64,000 bases of DNA from Streptomyces ambofaciens ATCC 23877 (GCF_001267885.1 NZ_CP012382.1:6373001-6437000); one strand, 5' to 3'; positions 27,495 to 36,686 are shown, counted from the stretch's first letter. Notes: a model not told the origin generated them from the sequence alone. Numbers and translations: made by a program.

Positions 27495-28525
27495 CCGGCA
27501 CGCCCGCGACCGGCGCTCCCCTGAACGGCTACGCCGTCGTCGTCCCCACCCTCGTCCGCGACACGCTGGCCGACTGCCTGGCCGCGCTGGCCGCCGCGCA
27601 CGGGCCCGGCCCCGACGAGATCGTCCTCGTCGACGACCGGCCCGGGCCCGACGCCGACCCGGCCGACCTGGAGCACCCGCTGACCGTCCTCGGCGACCTG
27701 CGCGAACGCACGGTGGTGCTGCGCAGCGGGGGCCGGGGGCCGGCCGCCGCCCGCAACACCGGCATCCGCGCGGTCACCGCGCCCTGGACCGCCTTCCTCG
27801 ACGACGACGTCCAGGTCGGCCCGCACTGGCGCGACCAACTGGTGCAGGACCTCGCCGAGGCCCCGCCCGACACCGGCGCGGTGCAGGGCGTGATCGCCGT
27901 TCCGCTGCCCGGCGAGCGCCCGCCCACCGACTGGGAGCGCGGCACCGCCGGCCTCGCGCGGGCCCAGTGGATCACCGCCGACATGGCCTACCGCACCGAC
28001 GTGCTCAAACAGGTCGGCGGCTTCGACGAACGCTTCACCCGTGCCTTCCGTGAGGACGCCGACCTCGCGCTGCGCGTCCTCGACGAGGGGTGGCGCATCC
28101 GGCGTGGCCGCCGTACCACCCGCCATCCCGTGCGCCCCGCCTCCCGCTGGGTGTCCCTGAAGCAGCAGCGGGGCAACGCCGACGACGCCCTGATGCGGCG
28201 GCTGCACGGCCCCGAGTGGTGGGCCAAGGCGGTGGCGCCCAAGGGCCGGATCAGGCGCCACGCGGTGATCACCGCGGCCGGTGCCGCGGCCGTCGCCCTC
28301 GCCGCCGCCGGCCGCCCCCGGACGGCCGCGGTCGCCGGCCTGGGCTGGGCCGCGGGCACCGCCGAGTTCGCCTGGGCGCGGATCGCCCCGGGCCCGCGCA
28401 CCCGTCAGGAGGTCACCACCATGCTGGTCACCAGCGCGCTCATCCCGCCCGCCGCGACCTGGCACCGGCTGAGCGGACTGTGGCGGCACCGCGGCGCCCC
28501 CGCCTGGCGGGAGGTGGCCGCATGA
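27491..28525 (+). CDS. Glycosyltransferase family 2 with C-terminal membrane segment
   Basis: 344 residues from ATG 27491. GT-A fold: NGYAVVVPTL, EIVLVDDRPG, GPAAARNTGIRAV, the DXD-type metal motif in FLDDDVQVGP, and an acceptor-side FREDADLALRV. The C-terminal hydrophobic stretch (about residues 258-300) may anchor it to the membrane. It overlaps the carbamoyltransferase stop and the GmhB-like start by four bases each. Confidence 0.88.
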   Translation: MTGTPATGAPLNGYAVVVPTLVRDTLADCLAALAAAHGPGPDEIVLVDDRPGPDADPADLEHPLTVLGDLRERTVVLRSGGRGPAAARNTGIRAVTAPWTAFLDDDVQVGPHWRDQLVQDLAEAPPDTGAVQGVIAVPLPGERPPTDWERGTAGLARAQWITADMAYRTDVLKQVGGFDERFTRAFREDADLALRVLDEGWRIRRGRRTTRHPVRPASRWVSLKQQRGNADDALMRRLHGPEWWAKAVAPKGRIRRHAVITAAGAAAVALAAAGRPRTAAVAGLGWAAGTAEFAWARIAPGPRTRQEVTTMLVTSALIPPAATWHRLSGLWRHRGAPAWREVAA

Positions 28526-29241
28526 GCCCCGTCAAGGCCGTGCTCTTCGACCGCGACGGCACCCTCGTCCACGACGTCCCCTACAACGGGGACCCCGAGC
28601 GGGTCCGGCCCGTCGACGGTGCCCGCGAGGCGGTCGCGCTGCTGCGCGCCCACGGCCTGCGGGTAGGCGTCGTCACCAACCAGTCCGGTGTCGCCCGCGG
28701 CCTGATCAGCGACACCGACGTCCGTCACGTCAACCGGCGGATCGACGACCTCGTCGGCCCCTTCGACGTCTGGGCGATCTGCCCGCACGGCCCCGGCGAC
28801 GGCTGCCGGTGCCGCAAGCCGCAGCCCGGCCTGGTCCTCTACGCGGCGGGCCGCGTCTGCGCCGCCCCCGCGGAGTGCGTCGTCATCGGCGACATCGGTG
28901 CCGACGTCGAGGCCGCCGAACGGGCGGGCGCCCACGGCATCCTCGTCCCCACCGCGCAGACCCGCCCGGAGGAGACGGCCGGCGCGCCCCACGTCGCCCC
29001 CGACCTGCTGACCGCCGTACGTGCGGTGCTCGACGGCCCGCCCCGGGGCCGCGCCCCGGCGCACGAACGCCCCGTCGCGGCGGGGCTCCCCGCCGGAACG
29101 GACGGCGGCACCGGGGCCGAGGCCCCCACAGGAACCGGTGCCGGGACCGCTGCCGAGGCGCGTACCGGGACCGCCGCCCCCGGCGGGGCCGAGGCGGTTC
29201 GGGCGCGTCCTGGCGTCGACACCCGTCGGAGGTCGCGATGA
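28522..29241 (+). CDS. gmhB: D-glycero-D-manno-heptose 1,7-bisphosphate phosphatase-like (GmhB)
   Basis: 239 residues from ATG 28522. HAD-IIIA phosphatase: LFDRDGTLV (nucleophile and acid Asp), VVTNQSGVARG, and the Zn-binding loop CPHGPGDGCRCRKPQPG typical of GmhB, then VIGDIGADVEAAERAG. GmhB removes the C7 phosphate of heptose 1,7-bisphosphate. The last about 70 residues are a low-complexity Gly/Ala/Thr-rich tail absent from ordinary GmhB (about 190 residues). GmhA- and HldE-like genes lie downstream in the same operon, completing the route. Confidence 0.88.
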   Translation: MSPVKAVLFDRDGTLVHDVPYNGDPERVRPVDGAREAVALLRAHGLRVGVVTNQSGVARGLISDTDVRHVNRRIDDLVGPFDVWAICPHGPGDGCRCRKPQPGLVLYAAGRVCAAPAECVVIGDIGADVEAAERAGAHGILVPTAQTRPEETAGAPHVAPDLLTAVRAVLDGPPRGRAPAHERPVAAGLPAGTDGGTGAEAPTGTGAGTAAEARTGTAAPGGAEAVRARPGVDTRRRSR

Positions 29242-30227
29242 AGGCGCTCGTCACCCGGCTCGACAGCTTCGGCGACGTGCTGCTCGCCGGGCCCGCCGTC
29301 CGGGCCGTGGCCGCGCGGGCCGACCACGTCACGCTGCTGTGCGGCTCGCGCGGCGCGCCCGCCGCCCGGCTGCTGCCCGGCGTGGACGAGGTCCTGGTGT
29401 GGGACGCCCCGTGGGGCGGTTTCCAGCCGCCCGACGTCAGCCGCGAGGACATCGACGCCCTGGTGGACCGGATCGACGCCGACACCGCGCTGGTCCTCAC
29501 CTCCTTCCACCAGTCCCCCCTGCCCACCGCCCTGGTGCTGCGCCTCGCCGGCGTCCGGCACATCGCCGCGGACAGCGTGGACTACCCCGGCTCCCTGCTG
29601 GACCTGCGCCACCGGCGCGCCCCCCACGCCCACGAGGTGGAGGCCGCGCTCGACCTCGCCGAGGCCGCCGGGTTCCCCCGGCCCGACGACGGACGGCTGC
29701 GGGTGCACGCGCCGCCCCGCACCGAGGAGCTCACCGGCCCCGGCCCGTACGTCGTCCTCCACCCGGGCGCCAGCGTCCCCGCCCGCGCCTGGAGCCCGGA
29801 CCGCGGCGCCGAGGCCGTACGCGAACTGGCCGCCGCCGGGCACCGCGTGCTGGTCACCGGCGGCCCGGACGAGCGCGACCTCACCGCTCACGTCGCGGGT
29901 GAGCACGGCACCGACCTCGGCGGCCGCACGGAGGCCCCGGAGCTGTCCGGCGTCCTCGCGGGCGCGAGCGTCGTCGTCACCGGCAACACGGCCCCCGCCC
30001 ACCTCGCCGCCGCCGTCGGCACCCCGGTCGTGTCCCTGTTCGCACCCGTCGTACCGGCGGAGCGCTGGCGGCCGTACGGCGTCCCGTACGTCCTGCTCGG
30101 CGACCAGGACGCGCCCTGCGCCGACAGCAGGGCCAGGGACTGCCCCGTCCCCGGCCACCCCTGCCTGAACACCGTCACGGCGACCGATGTGGCCGCCGCC
30201 GTCGAGAAACTCCTGGGGGAGGCATGA
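29238..30227 (+). CDS. Glycosyltransferase family 9 (heptosyltransferase-like)
   Basis: 329 residues from ATG 29238, with GGAGG upstream. GT9 landmarks: LVTRLDSFGDVLLAGPAVRAV at the N-terminus, YVVLHPGASVPARAWSPDR, VLVTGGPDERDL and VVTGNTAPAHLAAAVGTPVVSLFAP near the C-terminus. GT9 enzymes mostly transfer heptose from ADP-heptose in Gram-negative lipopolysaccharide. In a Gram-positive the acceptor must be different; the local heptose genes make heptose the likely donor. Confidence 0.9.
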   Translation: MKALVTRLDSFGDVLLAGPAVRAVAARADHVTLLCGSRGAPAARLLPGVDEVLVWDAPWGGFQPPDVSREDIDALVDRIDADTALVLTSFHQSPLPTALVLRLAGVRHIAADSVDYPGSLLDLRHRRAPHAHEVEAALDLAEAAGFPRPDDGRLRVHAPPRTEELTGPGPYVVLHPGASVPARAWSPDRGAEAVRELAAAGHRVLVTGGPDERDLTAHVAGEHGTDLGGRTEAPELSGVLAGASVVVTGNTAPAHLAAAVGTPVVSLFAPVVPAERWRPYGVPYVLLGDQDAPCADSRARDCPVPGHPCLNTVTATDVAAAVEKLLGEA

Positions 30228-31174
30228 GGATCCTCATCTGGCACGTGCACGGGTCGTGGACCACGGCCTTCGTGCAGGGCCCGCACACCTACCTCGTCCC
30301 CGTCACCCCGGACCGCGGACCCGACGGCCTCGGCCGCGCCCGCACCTGGGACTGGCCCGACTCCGTCGTCGAAGTGCCGCCGGAGCGGCTGCGGGACGAG
30401 CACGTCGACCTCGTGATCCTCCAGCGTCCGCACGAACTCGCCCTGGTCGACCGGTGGCTGGGACGACGCCCCCCGCTGGTCTACCTGGAGCACAACGCCC
30501 CCGACGGCGACGTGCCCGACACCCGCCACCCCGCCGCGGACCTCCCCGGCGTCACCCTCGTCCACGTCACCCACTTCAACCGGCTGATGTGGGACGCGGG
30601 ACCCACCGAGACGGCCGTCGTCGAGCACGGCATCGTCGACCCCGGCCACCGCTGGACCGGTGAGCTGGAACGGGCCGCCGTCGTCGTCAACGAGCCGATC
30701 CGGCGCGGGCGCACGACCGGCACGGACCTGCTCCCGGCGTTCGCCCGGTCCGCCCCGCTCGACGTGTTCGGCATGCGCACCGAGGGACTCGCCGAGCACA
30801 TCGGCGTCGCCCCCGACCGCTGCCGCACCCAGGACGTCCCCCAGGGCGACCTGCACACCGAGCTGGCCAGCCGCCGCGTCTACGTCCACCCCGTCCGCTG
30901 GACCTCCCTCGGCCTGTCCCTGCTGGAGGCCATGCACCTGGGCATGCCCGTGGTCGCCCTGGCCACCACCGAGGTGACCGAGGCCGTCCCGCCCGGCGCC
31001 GGGGTGGTCTCCAACCGCATCGACGTACTGACCGACGCCGTACGCGACTTCCTCGCCGACCCGCCGCACGCGCGGACAGTCGGCGAGGGGGCCCGTGCGG
31101 CGGCCCTCGCCCGCTACGGGCTGTCCCGCTTCCTGGACGACTGGGAGCGGCTGCTGAAGGAGGTGACCCGATGA
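30224..31174 (+). CDS. Glycosyltransferase (GT-B, GT4-like)
   Basis: 316 residues from ATG 30224. Begins MRILIWHVHGSWTTAFVQG and keeps the retaining-GT C-terminal signature SLGLSLLEAMHLGMPVVALATTEVTEAV (E and G-rich loop). YLEHNAPDGDVPDTRHP and VHVTHFNRLMW are conserved-looking N-domain stretches. Four-base overlaps on both sides place it in the operon. Donor and acceptor unknown. Confidence 0.82.
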   Translation: MRILIWHVHGSWTTAFVQGPHTYLVPVTPDRGPDGLGRARTWDWPDSVVEVPPERLRDEHVDLVILQRPHELALVDRWLGRRPPLVYLEHNAPDGDVPDTRHPAADLPGVTLVHVTHFNRLMWDAGPTETAVVEHGIVDPGHRWTGELERAAVVVNEPIRRGRTTGTDLLPAFARSAPLDVFGMRTEGLAEHIGVAPDRCRTQDVPQGDLHTELASRRVYVHPVRWTSLGLSLLEAMHLGMPVVALATTEVTEAVPPGAGVVSNRIDVLTDAVRDFLADPPHARTVGEGARAAALARYGLSRFLDDWERLLKEVTR

Positions 31175-32388
31175 GGATCGCCATGGTGTCCGAGCACGCG
31201 AGCCCCCTCGCCGCGCTCGGCGGCGTCGACGCCGGTGGACAGAACGTCTACGTGGCCCGTCTCACCGAGGAGTTGGCCAAGCGCGGCCACGACGTCACGG
31301 TCTACACCCGCCGGGACGCCCTCGACCTGCCCGACCGGGTGCCGCTGCCCGGCGGCGCGGTCGTCGAGCACGTGCCGGCCGGACCACCCGCGGCCGTCCC
31401 CAAGGACGAACTCTTCCCGCACATGCCCGCCTTCGGCACCCACCTGGCCCGCGCCTGGGCGAGGGAGCGGCCCGACGTGGTGCACGCCCACTTCTGGATG
31501 TCCGGCATGGCCGCGCAGATCGGCACCGGCCCGCACGGCATCCCGCTCGTGCAGACCTTCCACGCCCTCGGCACCGTCAAGCGGCGCCACCAGGGCCTGC
31601 GGGACACCAGCCCGTACGAGCGCATCGGCATCGAGCGGCAGCTCGGCCGCGCCTGCGAACGGGTCCTGGCCACCTGCACCGACGAGGTCGTCGAACTCGG
31701 CGACATGGGCGTACCGCCCCGGCAGATCTCCGTGGTGCCCTGCGGGGTGGACGTCGAGCACTTCCACCCCGCCGCCGACACCGGCCGCACCCCCGAGAGA
31801 CGCCGGCGCCACCGGCTGCTCGCCTGCGGCCGGCTCGTCCCCCGCAAGGGCTACGACCAGGCCGTACGCGCCCTGGCCCACGTACCCGACACCGAACTGC
31901 TCATCGCGGGCGGCCCGCCCGCCGGCGCCGTCGACGCCGACCCCGAGGCCCGGCGCCTGACCGCGCTCGCCCACCGCGTCGGCGTCGCCGACCGGGTCCG
32001 GCTGCTCGGCGCCGTCGACCCGGAGGACATGCCCGCCCTGCTCCGCAGCGCCGACCTGGTGCTGTGCACCCCCGTCTACGAGCCGTTCGGCATCGTGCCG
32101 CTGGAGGCGATGGCGTGCGGCGTGCCGGTCCTCGCCACCGACGTCGGCGGCCACCGCGACTCCGTGGCCGACGGGATCACGGGCCGCCTCGTCACCCCGC
32201 AGGACCCCGAGGCCGTCGCGGACGCCGCCCGCGAACTGCTCGCCGACGAACGGCTGCGCCGCCAGTACGGCAGGAACGGCCGGGAACGCGTCCTCAGGCA
32301 CTACACCTGGGCGCGCGTCGCCGACGGCGCGGAACAGGTGTACCGCCTGACCCTCGCCGACCACGCGCTGTCGAAGGAGGTGGCGTGA
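31171..32388 (+). CDS. Glycosyltransferase family 4
   Basis: 405 residues from ATG 31171. Clear GT4: MVSEHASPLAALGGVDAGGQNVYVARLTEEL at the N-terminus, HAHFWMSG, VVPCGVDVEHFHP, RLVPRKGYDQAVRAL and EPFGIVPLEAMACGVPVLATDVGGHRD, the E-x7-E motif of retaining GT-B enzymes. The N-terminal GGxxxxV loop resembles sucrose-phosphate-synthase-like and MshA-like members. Its stop overlaps the GmhA-like ATG by one base. Confidence 0.9.
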   Translation: MRIAMVSEHASPLAALGGVDAGGQNVYVARLTEELAKRGHDVTVYTRRDALDLPDRVPLPGGAVVEHVPAGPPAAVPKDELFPHMPAFGTHLARAWARERPDVVHAHFWMSGMAAQIGTGPHGIPLVQTFHALGTVKRRHQGLRDTSPYERIGIERQLGRACERVLATCTDEVVELGDMGVPPRQISVVPCGVDVEHFHPAADTGRTPERRRRHRLLACGRLVPRKGYDQAVRALAHVPDTELLIAGGPPAGAVDADPEARRLTALAHRVGVADRVRLLGAVDPEDMPALLRSADLVLCTPVYEPFGIVPLEAMACGVPVLATDVGGHRDSVADGITGRLVTPQDPEAVADAARELLADERLRRQYGRNGRERVLRHYTWARVADGAEQVYRLTLADHALSKEVA

Positions 32389-32987
32389 TGACCGTCCACC
32401 CGCCCGTCGTCGGGCACTGCGACGAACTCCAGGAGGCGCTGGGGGCGTTCCGCGCCTCCGCGCACATCACCGAACGCTGGGGCCGGCGGCTCGCCGCCGT
32501 GCTGGCCGGCGGCGGCCGGCTGCTGGCGGCGGGCAACGGCGGCAGCGCCGCCCAGGCCCAGCACCTGACCGCCGAGATCGTCGGCCGCTACCGCGACGAC
32601 CGGCCGCCGTTCTCCGCGATCGCCCTGCACGCCGACACGTCCAGCACCACCGCCATCGCCAACGACTACGGCGTCGACGAGGTGTTCGCCCGCCAGGTCC
32701 GCGCCCACGGCCGCGAGGGCGACGTCCTGATGCTGCTGTCCACCAGCGGCGCCAGCGCCAACCTGCTCTCCGCCGCGGACGCCGGGCGCGCCGCCGGAAT
32801 GCGGGTGTGGGCGCTGACCGGCTGCGAACCCAATCCGCTCATGGCGGGCAGCGACGAGTCCCTGTGCGTGGCCGCCCCCTCGACGGCCACCGTCCAGGAG
32901 ATCCACCTGGTCGCCGTGCACATGATCTGCGCGGCCTTCGACGCCGCCCTGGAGCGGGGCGTGCGCGGCACCGGAAGGCGGAGGTGA
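32388..32987 (+). CDS. gmhA: Phosphoheptose isomerase-like SIS-domain protein (GmhA)
   Basis: 199 residues from ATG 32388, with AAGGAGG eight bases before it. SIS fold: LAAGNGGSAAQAQHLTAEIVGR (Ser-rich phosphate loop and a Zn-ligand His), LSTSGASANLLSA, and VQEIHLVAVHMICAAFD with the catalytic Glu/His pair of GmhA. GmhA converts sedoheptulose 7-phosphate to D-glycero-D-manno-heptose 7-phosphate, the first step toward nucleotide-heptose. HldE-like kinase/adenylyltransferase follows immediately. Confidence 0.9.
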   Translation: MTVHPPVVGHCDELQEALGAFRASAHITERWGRRLAAVLAGGGRLLAAGNGGSAAQAQHLTAEIVGRYRDDRPPFSAIALHADTSSTTAIANDYGVDEVFARQVRAHGREGDVLMLLSTSGASANLLSAADAGRAAGMRVWALTGCEPNPLMAGSDESLCVAAPSTATVQEIHLVAVHMICAAFDAALERGVRGTGRRR

Positions 32988-32995
32988 CGGGACGC

Positions 32996-34366
32996 ATGGC
33001 TGACCGGACCCCCCTGGTCGTCGTCGGCGACGCCCTCCTCGACCGCGACCTCACCGGCTCCGCCGACCGGCTCGCCCCCGACGCGCCGGTCCCGGTGGTC
33101 TCCGAGTGCGCGGAACGCGTACGGCCCGGAGGAGCGGCCCTCGCCGCGTACCTCGCCGCCCGCGACGGCCGCGAGGTCACGCTGATCGCCGGCGTGGGCG
33201 ACGACCCGGCCTGCCTGGCCCTGCGTGAACTCCTGGACCCCTGGCTGACGCTGGTCCCCCTCCCGCTCACCGGCACGCTGCCCGAGAAGACCCGCGTCCT
33301 GGCGCAGGACCGCCCCGTCGTCCGCCTCGACCGCGGCGGCGGCCGGGTCCGCGAGGCCACCGAGGAGGCCCGCGCCGCGCTGCGCGCCGCCCGCGCGGTC
33401 CTCGTCTCCGACTACGGCCGCGGCGCCGCGGACGCCCTGCGCGACGTACTGGCCGCGCGGCCGCCCCTGGTGTGGGACCCGCACCCGCGCGGGGGCCCGC
33501 CGGCCCCCGGCACCCGGCTGGTGACACCGGCCGAGAAGGAGGCGCACGGCTTCGCGTCCCGGGACGGCCGGCCGGGCGGAGGCCTGCGCGCCGCCGCGCT
33601 CGACGCCGCCGCGCTGGTGCGCGACTGGCGCGCGGCGGCGGTGACGGTGACGCTGGGCGCGCGCGGCGCCCTCCTGTCGTACGGCGAACACCCGCTCCTG
33701 GTCCCCGCCCCCGCCGCCCACCACGGTGACGCGTGCGGTGCGGGGGACCGGTTCGCGGCCACCGCCGCCGGGCTGCTCGCCGACGGGGCACTGGTGGGGG
33801 AGGCCGTCGAGGGCGCGGTGACCGCCGCGTCGGCGTTCGTCGCCGCGGGCGGCGCGGGCGCGCTGCCTCCCGCCGGCGCCGGCCCGGTGCCCCGCTCGGA
33901 CCCGGACTCCGACGACCCGCGGGCCCTGACCGCCCGCGTCCGCGCCCAGCACGGCACGGTGGTCGCCGCGGGCGGTTGCTTCGACCTGCTGCACGCCGGC
34001 CACGTCGGTCTCCTCCAGGCCGCCCGACGGCTCGGCGACTGCCTCGTCGTCTGCGTCAACTCCGACGCCTCCGTCCGACGCCGCAAGGGCGACGGCCGGC
34101 CCGTCAACCCCCTCGCCGACCGCGTCCGCGTCCTGCGCGCCCTGGCCTGCGTCGACGCCGTCGCCGTCTTCGACGAGGACACCCCCGAACGCCTCCTGGG
34201 CGACCTGCGCCCCGACGTCTGGGTCAAGGGCGGCGACTACGCGGGCGCGGATCTCCCCGAGGCGGCGCTCCTCCAGGAGTGGGGCGGCCAGGCGGTCCTC
34301 CTGCCCTACCTGGACGGCCGCTCCTCCACGGCCCTGCTGGCCCGGGCGGCCGAGGGAGTCCGATGA
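32996..34366 (+). CDS. hldE: Bifunctional heptose 7-phosphate kinase / heptose 1-phosphate adenylyltransferase (HldE-like)
   Basis: 456 residues from ATG 32996; an in-frame GTG at 32984, overlapping the previous stop, is equally plausible. The N-terminal ribokinase-type domain (about 1-290) has VVVGDALLDRDLTG, GGAALAAYLAARDG and HHGDACGAGDRF with catalytic D251. The C-terminal nucleotidyltransferase domain has GGCFDLLHAGHVGLLQAARRLGD (327-349) and WVKGGDYAGADLPEA. HldE phosphorylates heptose 7-phosphate and later adenylates heptose 1-phosphate. With GmhA and GmhB, all steps to ADP-D-glycero-D-manno-heptose are encoded here; no HldD epimerase is seen. Confidence 0.92.
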   Translation: MADRTPLVVVGDALLDRDLTGSADRLAPDAPVPVVSECAERVRPGGAALAAYLAARDGREVTLIAGVGDDPACLALRELLDPWLTLVPLPLTGTLPEKTRVLAQDRPVVRLDRGGGRVREATEEARAALRAARAVLVSDYGRGAADALRDVLAARPPLVWDPHPRGGPPAPGTRLVTPAEKEAHGFASRDGRPGGGLRAAALDAAALVRDWRAAAVTVTLGARGALLSYGEHPLLVPAPAAHHGDACGAGDRFAATAAGLLADGALVGEAVEGAVTAASAFVAAGGAGALPPAGAGPVPRSDPDSDDPRALTARVRAQHGTVVAAGGCFDLLHAGHVGLLQAARRLGDCLVVCVNSDASVRRRKGDGRPVNPLADRVRVLRALACVDAVAVFDEDTPERLLGDLRPDVWVKGGDYAGADLPEAALLQEWGGQAVLLPYLDGRSSTALLARAAEGVR

Positions 34367-35709
34367 CTCGCCACACGCCGACCACGGGGGGAGGCCCCGG
34401 GCCGGTGAGCGCGGCCACCGGGCGAGGACCCCGACCGGTGAACGCGGCCACGGGGGGAGGCTCCGGTTTGGTGACTGCGGCCACCGGGGGAGGCCTCGGG
34501 CCGGTGAGCGCGGCCACGGGGGGAGGCTCCGGTTTGGTGAACGCGGCCACGGGGGGAGGCTCCGGGCCGATGAACGCGGACACCGGGCGAGGACCCCGAC
34601 CGGTGAACACGGCCACCGGGCGAAGCTCCGGACCGGCGGACGCGGGCCCGGGGCCGGTGCGGGACCGTCGGCCGGGACAGGACCGTCGGCCGGGACAGGA
34701 CCGTCGGCCGGGACAGGACCGTCGGCCGGGACAGGACCCGGCGGGCGGCGGCGCGCGCCCTCGGCTGCTCGTCCTGCGTGCCCTCGGGCTCGGGGACCTG
34801 CTCGCCGGGGTGCCCGCGCTGCGCGCGCTACGCCGGGCCCACCCGGGGCACGAGCTGGTGCTGGCCACCCCCGCCGAGCTGGCGCCGGTCGTCGCGGCGA
34901 CGGGAGCCGTGGACCGGCTGCTGCCGGCGTCCGCACCCGGCCGCGCCGTCCCGCGCACCCTCGACTGGACCGGGCCGCCCCCGGACGTCGCCGTCGACCT
35001 GCACGGCAACGGACCGCCCAGCCACCGTCTGCTGGCGCGCCTGCGCCCGCTGAAGCTGCTGGCGTTCGCGCACCCGGAGACCCCCGAGGTGGACGGCCCG
35101 CCCTGGTACGCCGAGGAGCACGAGCGCGACCGCTGGTGCCGTCTGCTGCGCGCCTACGGCATCGACGCCGACTCGGCCGACCTGCGACTGCCCCGCCCCG
35201 GCACGCCGTCCCCCGCCCCCGGCGCCGCGGTCCTGCACCCCGGTGCCGGCGCCCCCTCCCGCTGCTGGCCCGTGGAGCGGTTCGCGGCCGTCGCGGGGGC
35301 GCTCCGCGCACGGGGGCACCGGGTCGTCGTCACCGGGGGAGCGGACGAGGGCGACCTGGTGGCCCGGCTGGCCAAGCTCGCCCGCCTGCCCGACACGGAC
35401 GTGTTCGGCGGCGGCCTGCCCCTCGACCGGCTCTCCGCCCTGGTGGCCGAGGCCGGCGTCGTCGTCAGCGGCGACACCGGCATCGCCCACCTCGCGGTCG
35501 CCCACGCCACCCCCTCCGTCACCCTCTTCGGCCCCGTCCCGCCCAGCCGTTGGGGCCCGCCCGACCACCCCCGTCACCGCGCCCTGTGGCACCCCGGCCC
35601 GGACGGCGACCCGCACGGCCAGGCGACCGACCCCGCGCTGCTGCGCATCGGCACCGGGGACGTCCTGGCCGCACTCGACGCCCCGGGCGTCCTGGAAGAG
35701 GCACCATGA
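34363..35709 (+). CDS. Glycosyltransferase family 9 with a repetitive N-terminal extension
   Basis: 448 residues from ATG 34363. The enzyme domain starts near residue 133: LLVLRALGLGDLLAGVPALRALRRAHPG, VDLHGNGPPSHRLL, AVLHPGAGAPSRCWPVERFA, VVVTGGADEGDLV and VVVSGDTGIAHLAVAHATPSVTLFGP, all typical of GT9. The first 130 residues are two tandem repeat arrays: seven 11-residue units of the form VxAATGGGSGx (15-91) and four RRPGQD units (102-125). GT9 enzymes do not normally carry such an extension; it is likely disordered. Overlaps on both sides keep it in the operon. Donor probably heptose. Confidence 0.9.
   Translation: MTRHTPTTGGGPGPVSAATGRGPRPVNAATGGGSGLVTAATGGGLGPVSAATGGGSGLVNAATGGGSGPMNADTGRGPRPVNTATGRSSGPADAGPGPVRDRRPGQDRRPGQDRRPGQDRRPGQDPAGGGARPRLLVLRALGLGDLLAGVPALRALRRAHPGHELVLATPAELAPVVAATGAVDRLLPASAPGRAVPRTLDWTGPPPDVAVDLHGNGPPSHRLLARLRPLKLLAFAHPETPEVDGPPWYAEEHERDRWCRLLRAYGIDADSADLRLPRPGTPSPAPGAAVLHPGAGAPSRCWPVERFAAVAGALRARGHRVVVTGGADEGDLVARLAKLARLPDTDVFGGGLPLDRLSALVAEAGVVVSGDTGIAHLAVAHATPSVTLFGPVPPSRWGPPDHPRHRALWHPGPDGDPHGQATDPALLRIGTGDVLAALDAPGVLEEAP
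34405..34635 (+). repeat. Seven 33-bp coding tandem repeats in the GT9 gene
   Basis: Seven in-frame 33-bp units encode 11-residue repeats (VSAATGRGPRP, VNAATGGGSGL and variants). The units differ from one another by several bases, but alternate units are closely similar. Copy number changes would not disturb the frame. Confidence 0.9.
34666..34737 (+). repeat. Four identical 18-bp coding tandem repeats in the GT9 gene
   Basis: Four copies of CGTCGGCCGGGACAGGAC encode RRPGQD. The copies are identical, suggesting recent expansion by slippage. Confidence 0.95.
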
Positions 35710-36686
35710 ACCACGGCACGCCGCACCACGCCCCGGAACCGGCCGCACCGCACGGTCTGTCGGCCACCCGCGCACGGCCCCGCCCCGACCCCGCCGCACA
35801 CGCCGACGTCGGCATCGTCGTCGCCACCCGCAACCGCTGCGCGAGCCTCGCCGTCACCGTGCGCCACCTGCTCGCCCTGCCCGAACGGCCCGAGGTCCTC
35901 GTCGTCGACAACGCCTCCACCGACGACACCCGCGCCATGCTGGCCCGCGACTTCCCCCGGGTGCGCGTGGTCTCCCTGCCCTTCAACCGCGGCGCCCTCG
36001 CCCGCACCCACGGCGTCCGCGCCCTCGACACCCCGTACGTGGCGTTCAGCGACGACGACTCCTGGTGGGCGCCCGGCGCGCTCGGCACCGCGGCCGCACT
36101 GTTCGACGAGCACCCGCGGCTGGGCCTGGTCGCCGCCCGCGTCCTCGTGGGCCCCACCGAGGACGCGGACCCCCTCAACGACCTGCTCGCCGCGTCCCCC
36201 CTCGGCACCGCCACCGACCTGCCCGGCACGCAGGTGCTCGGCTTCCTCGCCTGCGCCGCCGTCGTCCGACGCACCGCCTACCTCGACGCGGGCGGCTACC
36301 ACCCCCTGCTCTTCTTCGGCGCCGAGGAGACCCTCCTCGCCTACGACCTGGCCTCCCGCGGCTGGGGCGTCACGCACTGCCCCGAGGTGACCGCCCACCA
36401 CCACCCGGACCCCGCGCCACGCACCGACCGTCCGGCCGTCGTAAGCCGCAACGCCCTCCTCACCGCCTGGCTGCGCCGCCCCCTCCCGCACGCCCTCGCC
36501 CGCACCCGCGCCCTCGTGGCCGAGGCCCGCCACGACCCGCACGCCCGGCGCGCGCTGCGGGAGACCCTCACCCGCCTGCCCGCCGCCCTGCGCGCCCGCA
36601 GACCCCTGCCCCCGCACGTGGAGCGCGCCGCCCGTCTCCTCGACGAGCGCGGGGGCGCCGGCGGCACCGACGGAGCGACCTCATGA
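35706..36686 (+). CDS. Glycosyltransferase family 2
   Basis: 326 residues from ATG 35706. GT-A motifs: VGIVVATRNRCASLAVTVRHLLAL, VLVVDNASTDDTRAML, FNRGALARTHGVRAL, the DXD-type FSDDDSWWAPGAL and FFGAEETLLAYDLASRGWG. It is clearly paralogous to the next gene (shared SWWAPG, TDNAST-like and HHHP motifs). Four-base overlaps at both ends. Confidence 0.9.
   Translation: MNHGTPHHAPEPAAPHGLSATRARPRPDPAAHADVGIVVATRNRCASLAVTVRHLLALPERPEVLVVDNASTDDTRAMLARDFPRVRVVSLPFNRGALARTHGVRALDTPYVAFSDDDSWWAPGALGTAAALFDEHPRLGLVAARVLVGPTEDADPLNDLLAASPLGTATDLPGTQVLGFLACAAVVRRTAYLDAGGYHPLLFFGAEETLLAYDLASRGWGVTHCPEVTAHHHPDPAPRTDRPAVVSRNALLTAWLRRPLPHALARTRALVAEARHDPHARRALRETLTRLPAALRARRPLPPHVERAARLLDERGGAGGTDGATS

Noticed and set aside
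34405..34737. CRISPR-like periodic repeats
   Set aside because: The units are contiguous, in frame and without unique spacers; they are coding minisatellites. No CRISPR array was seen in the window.
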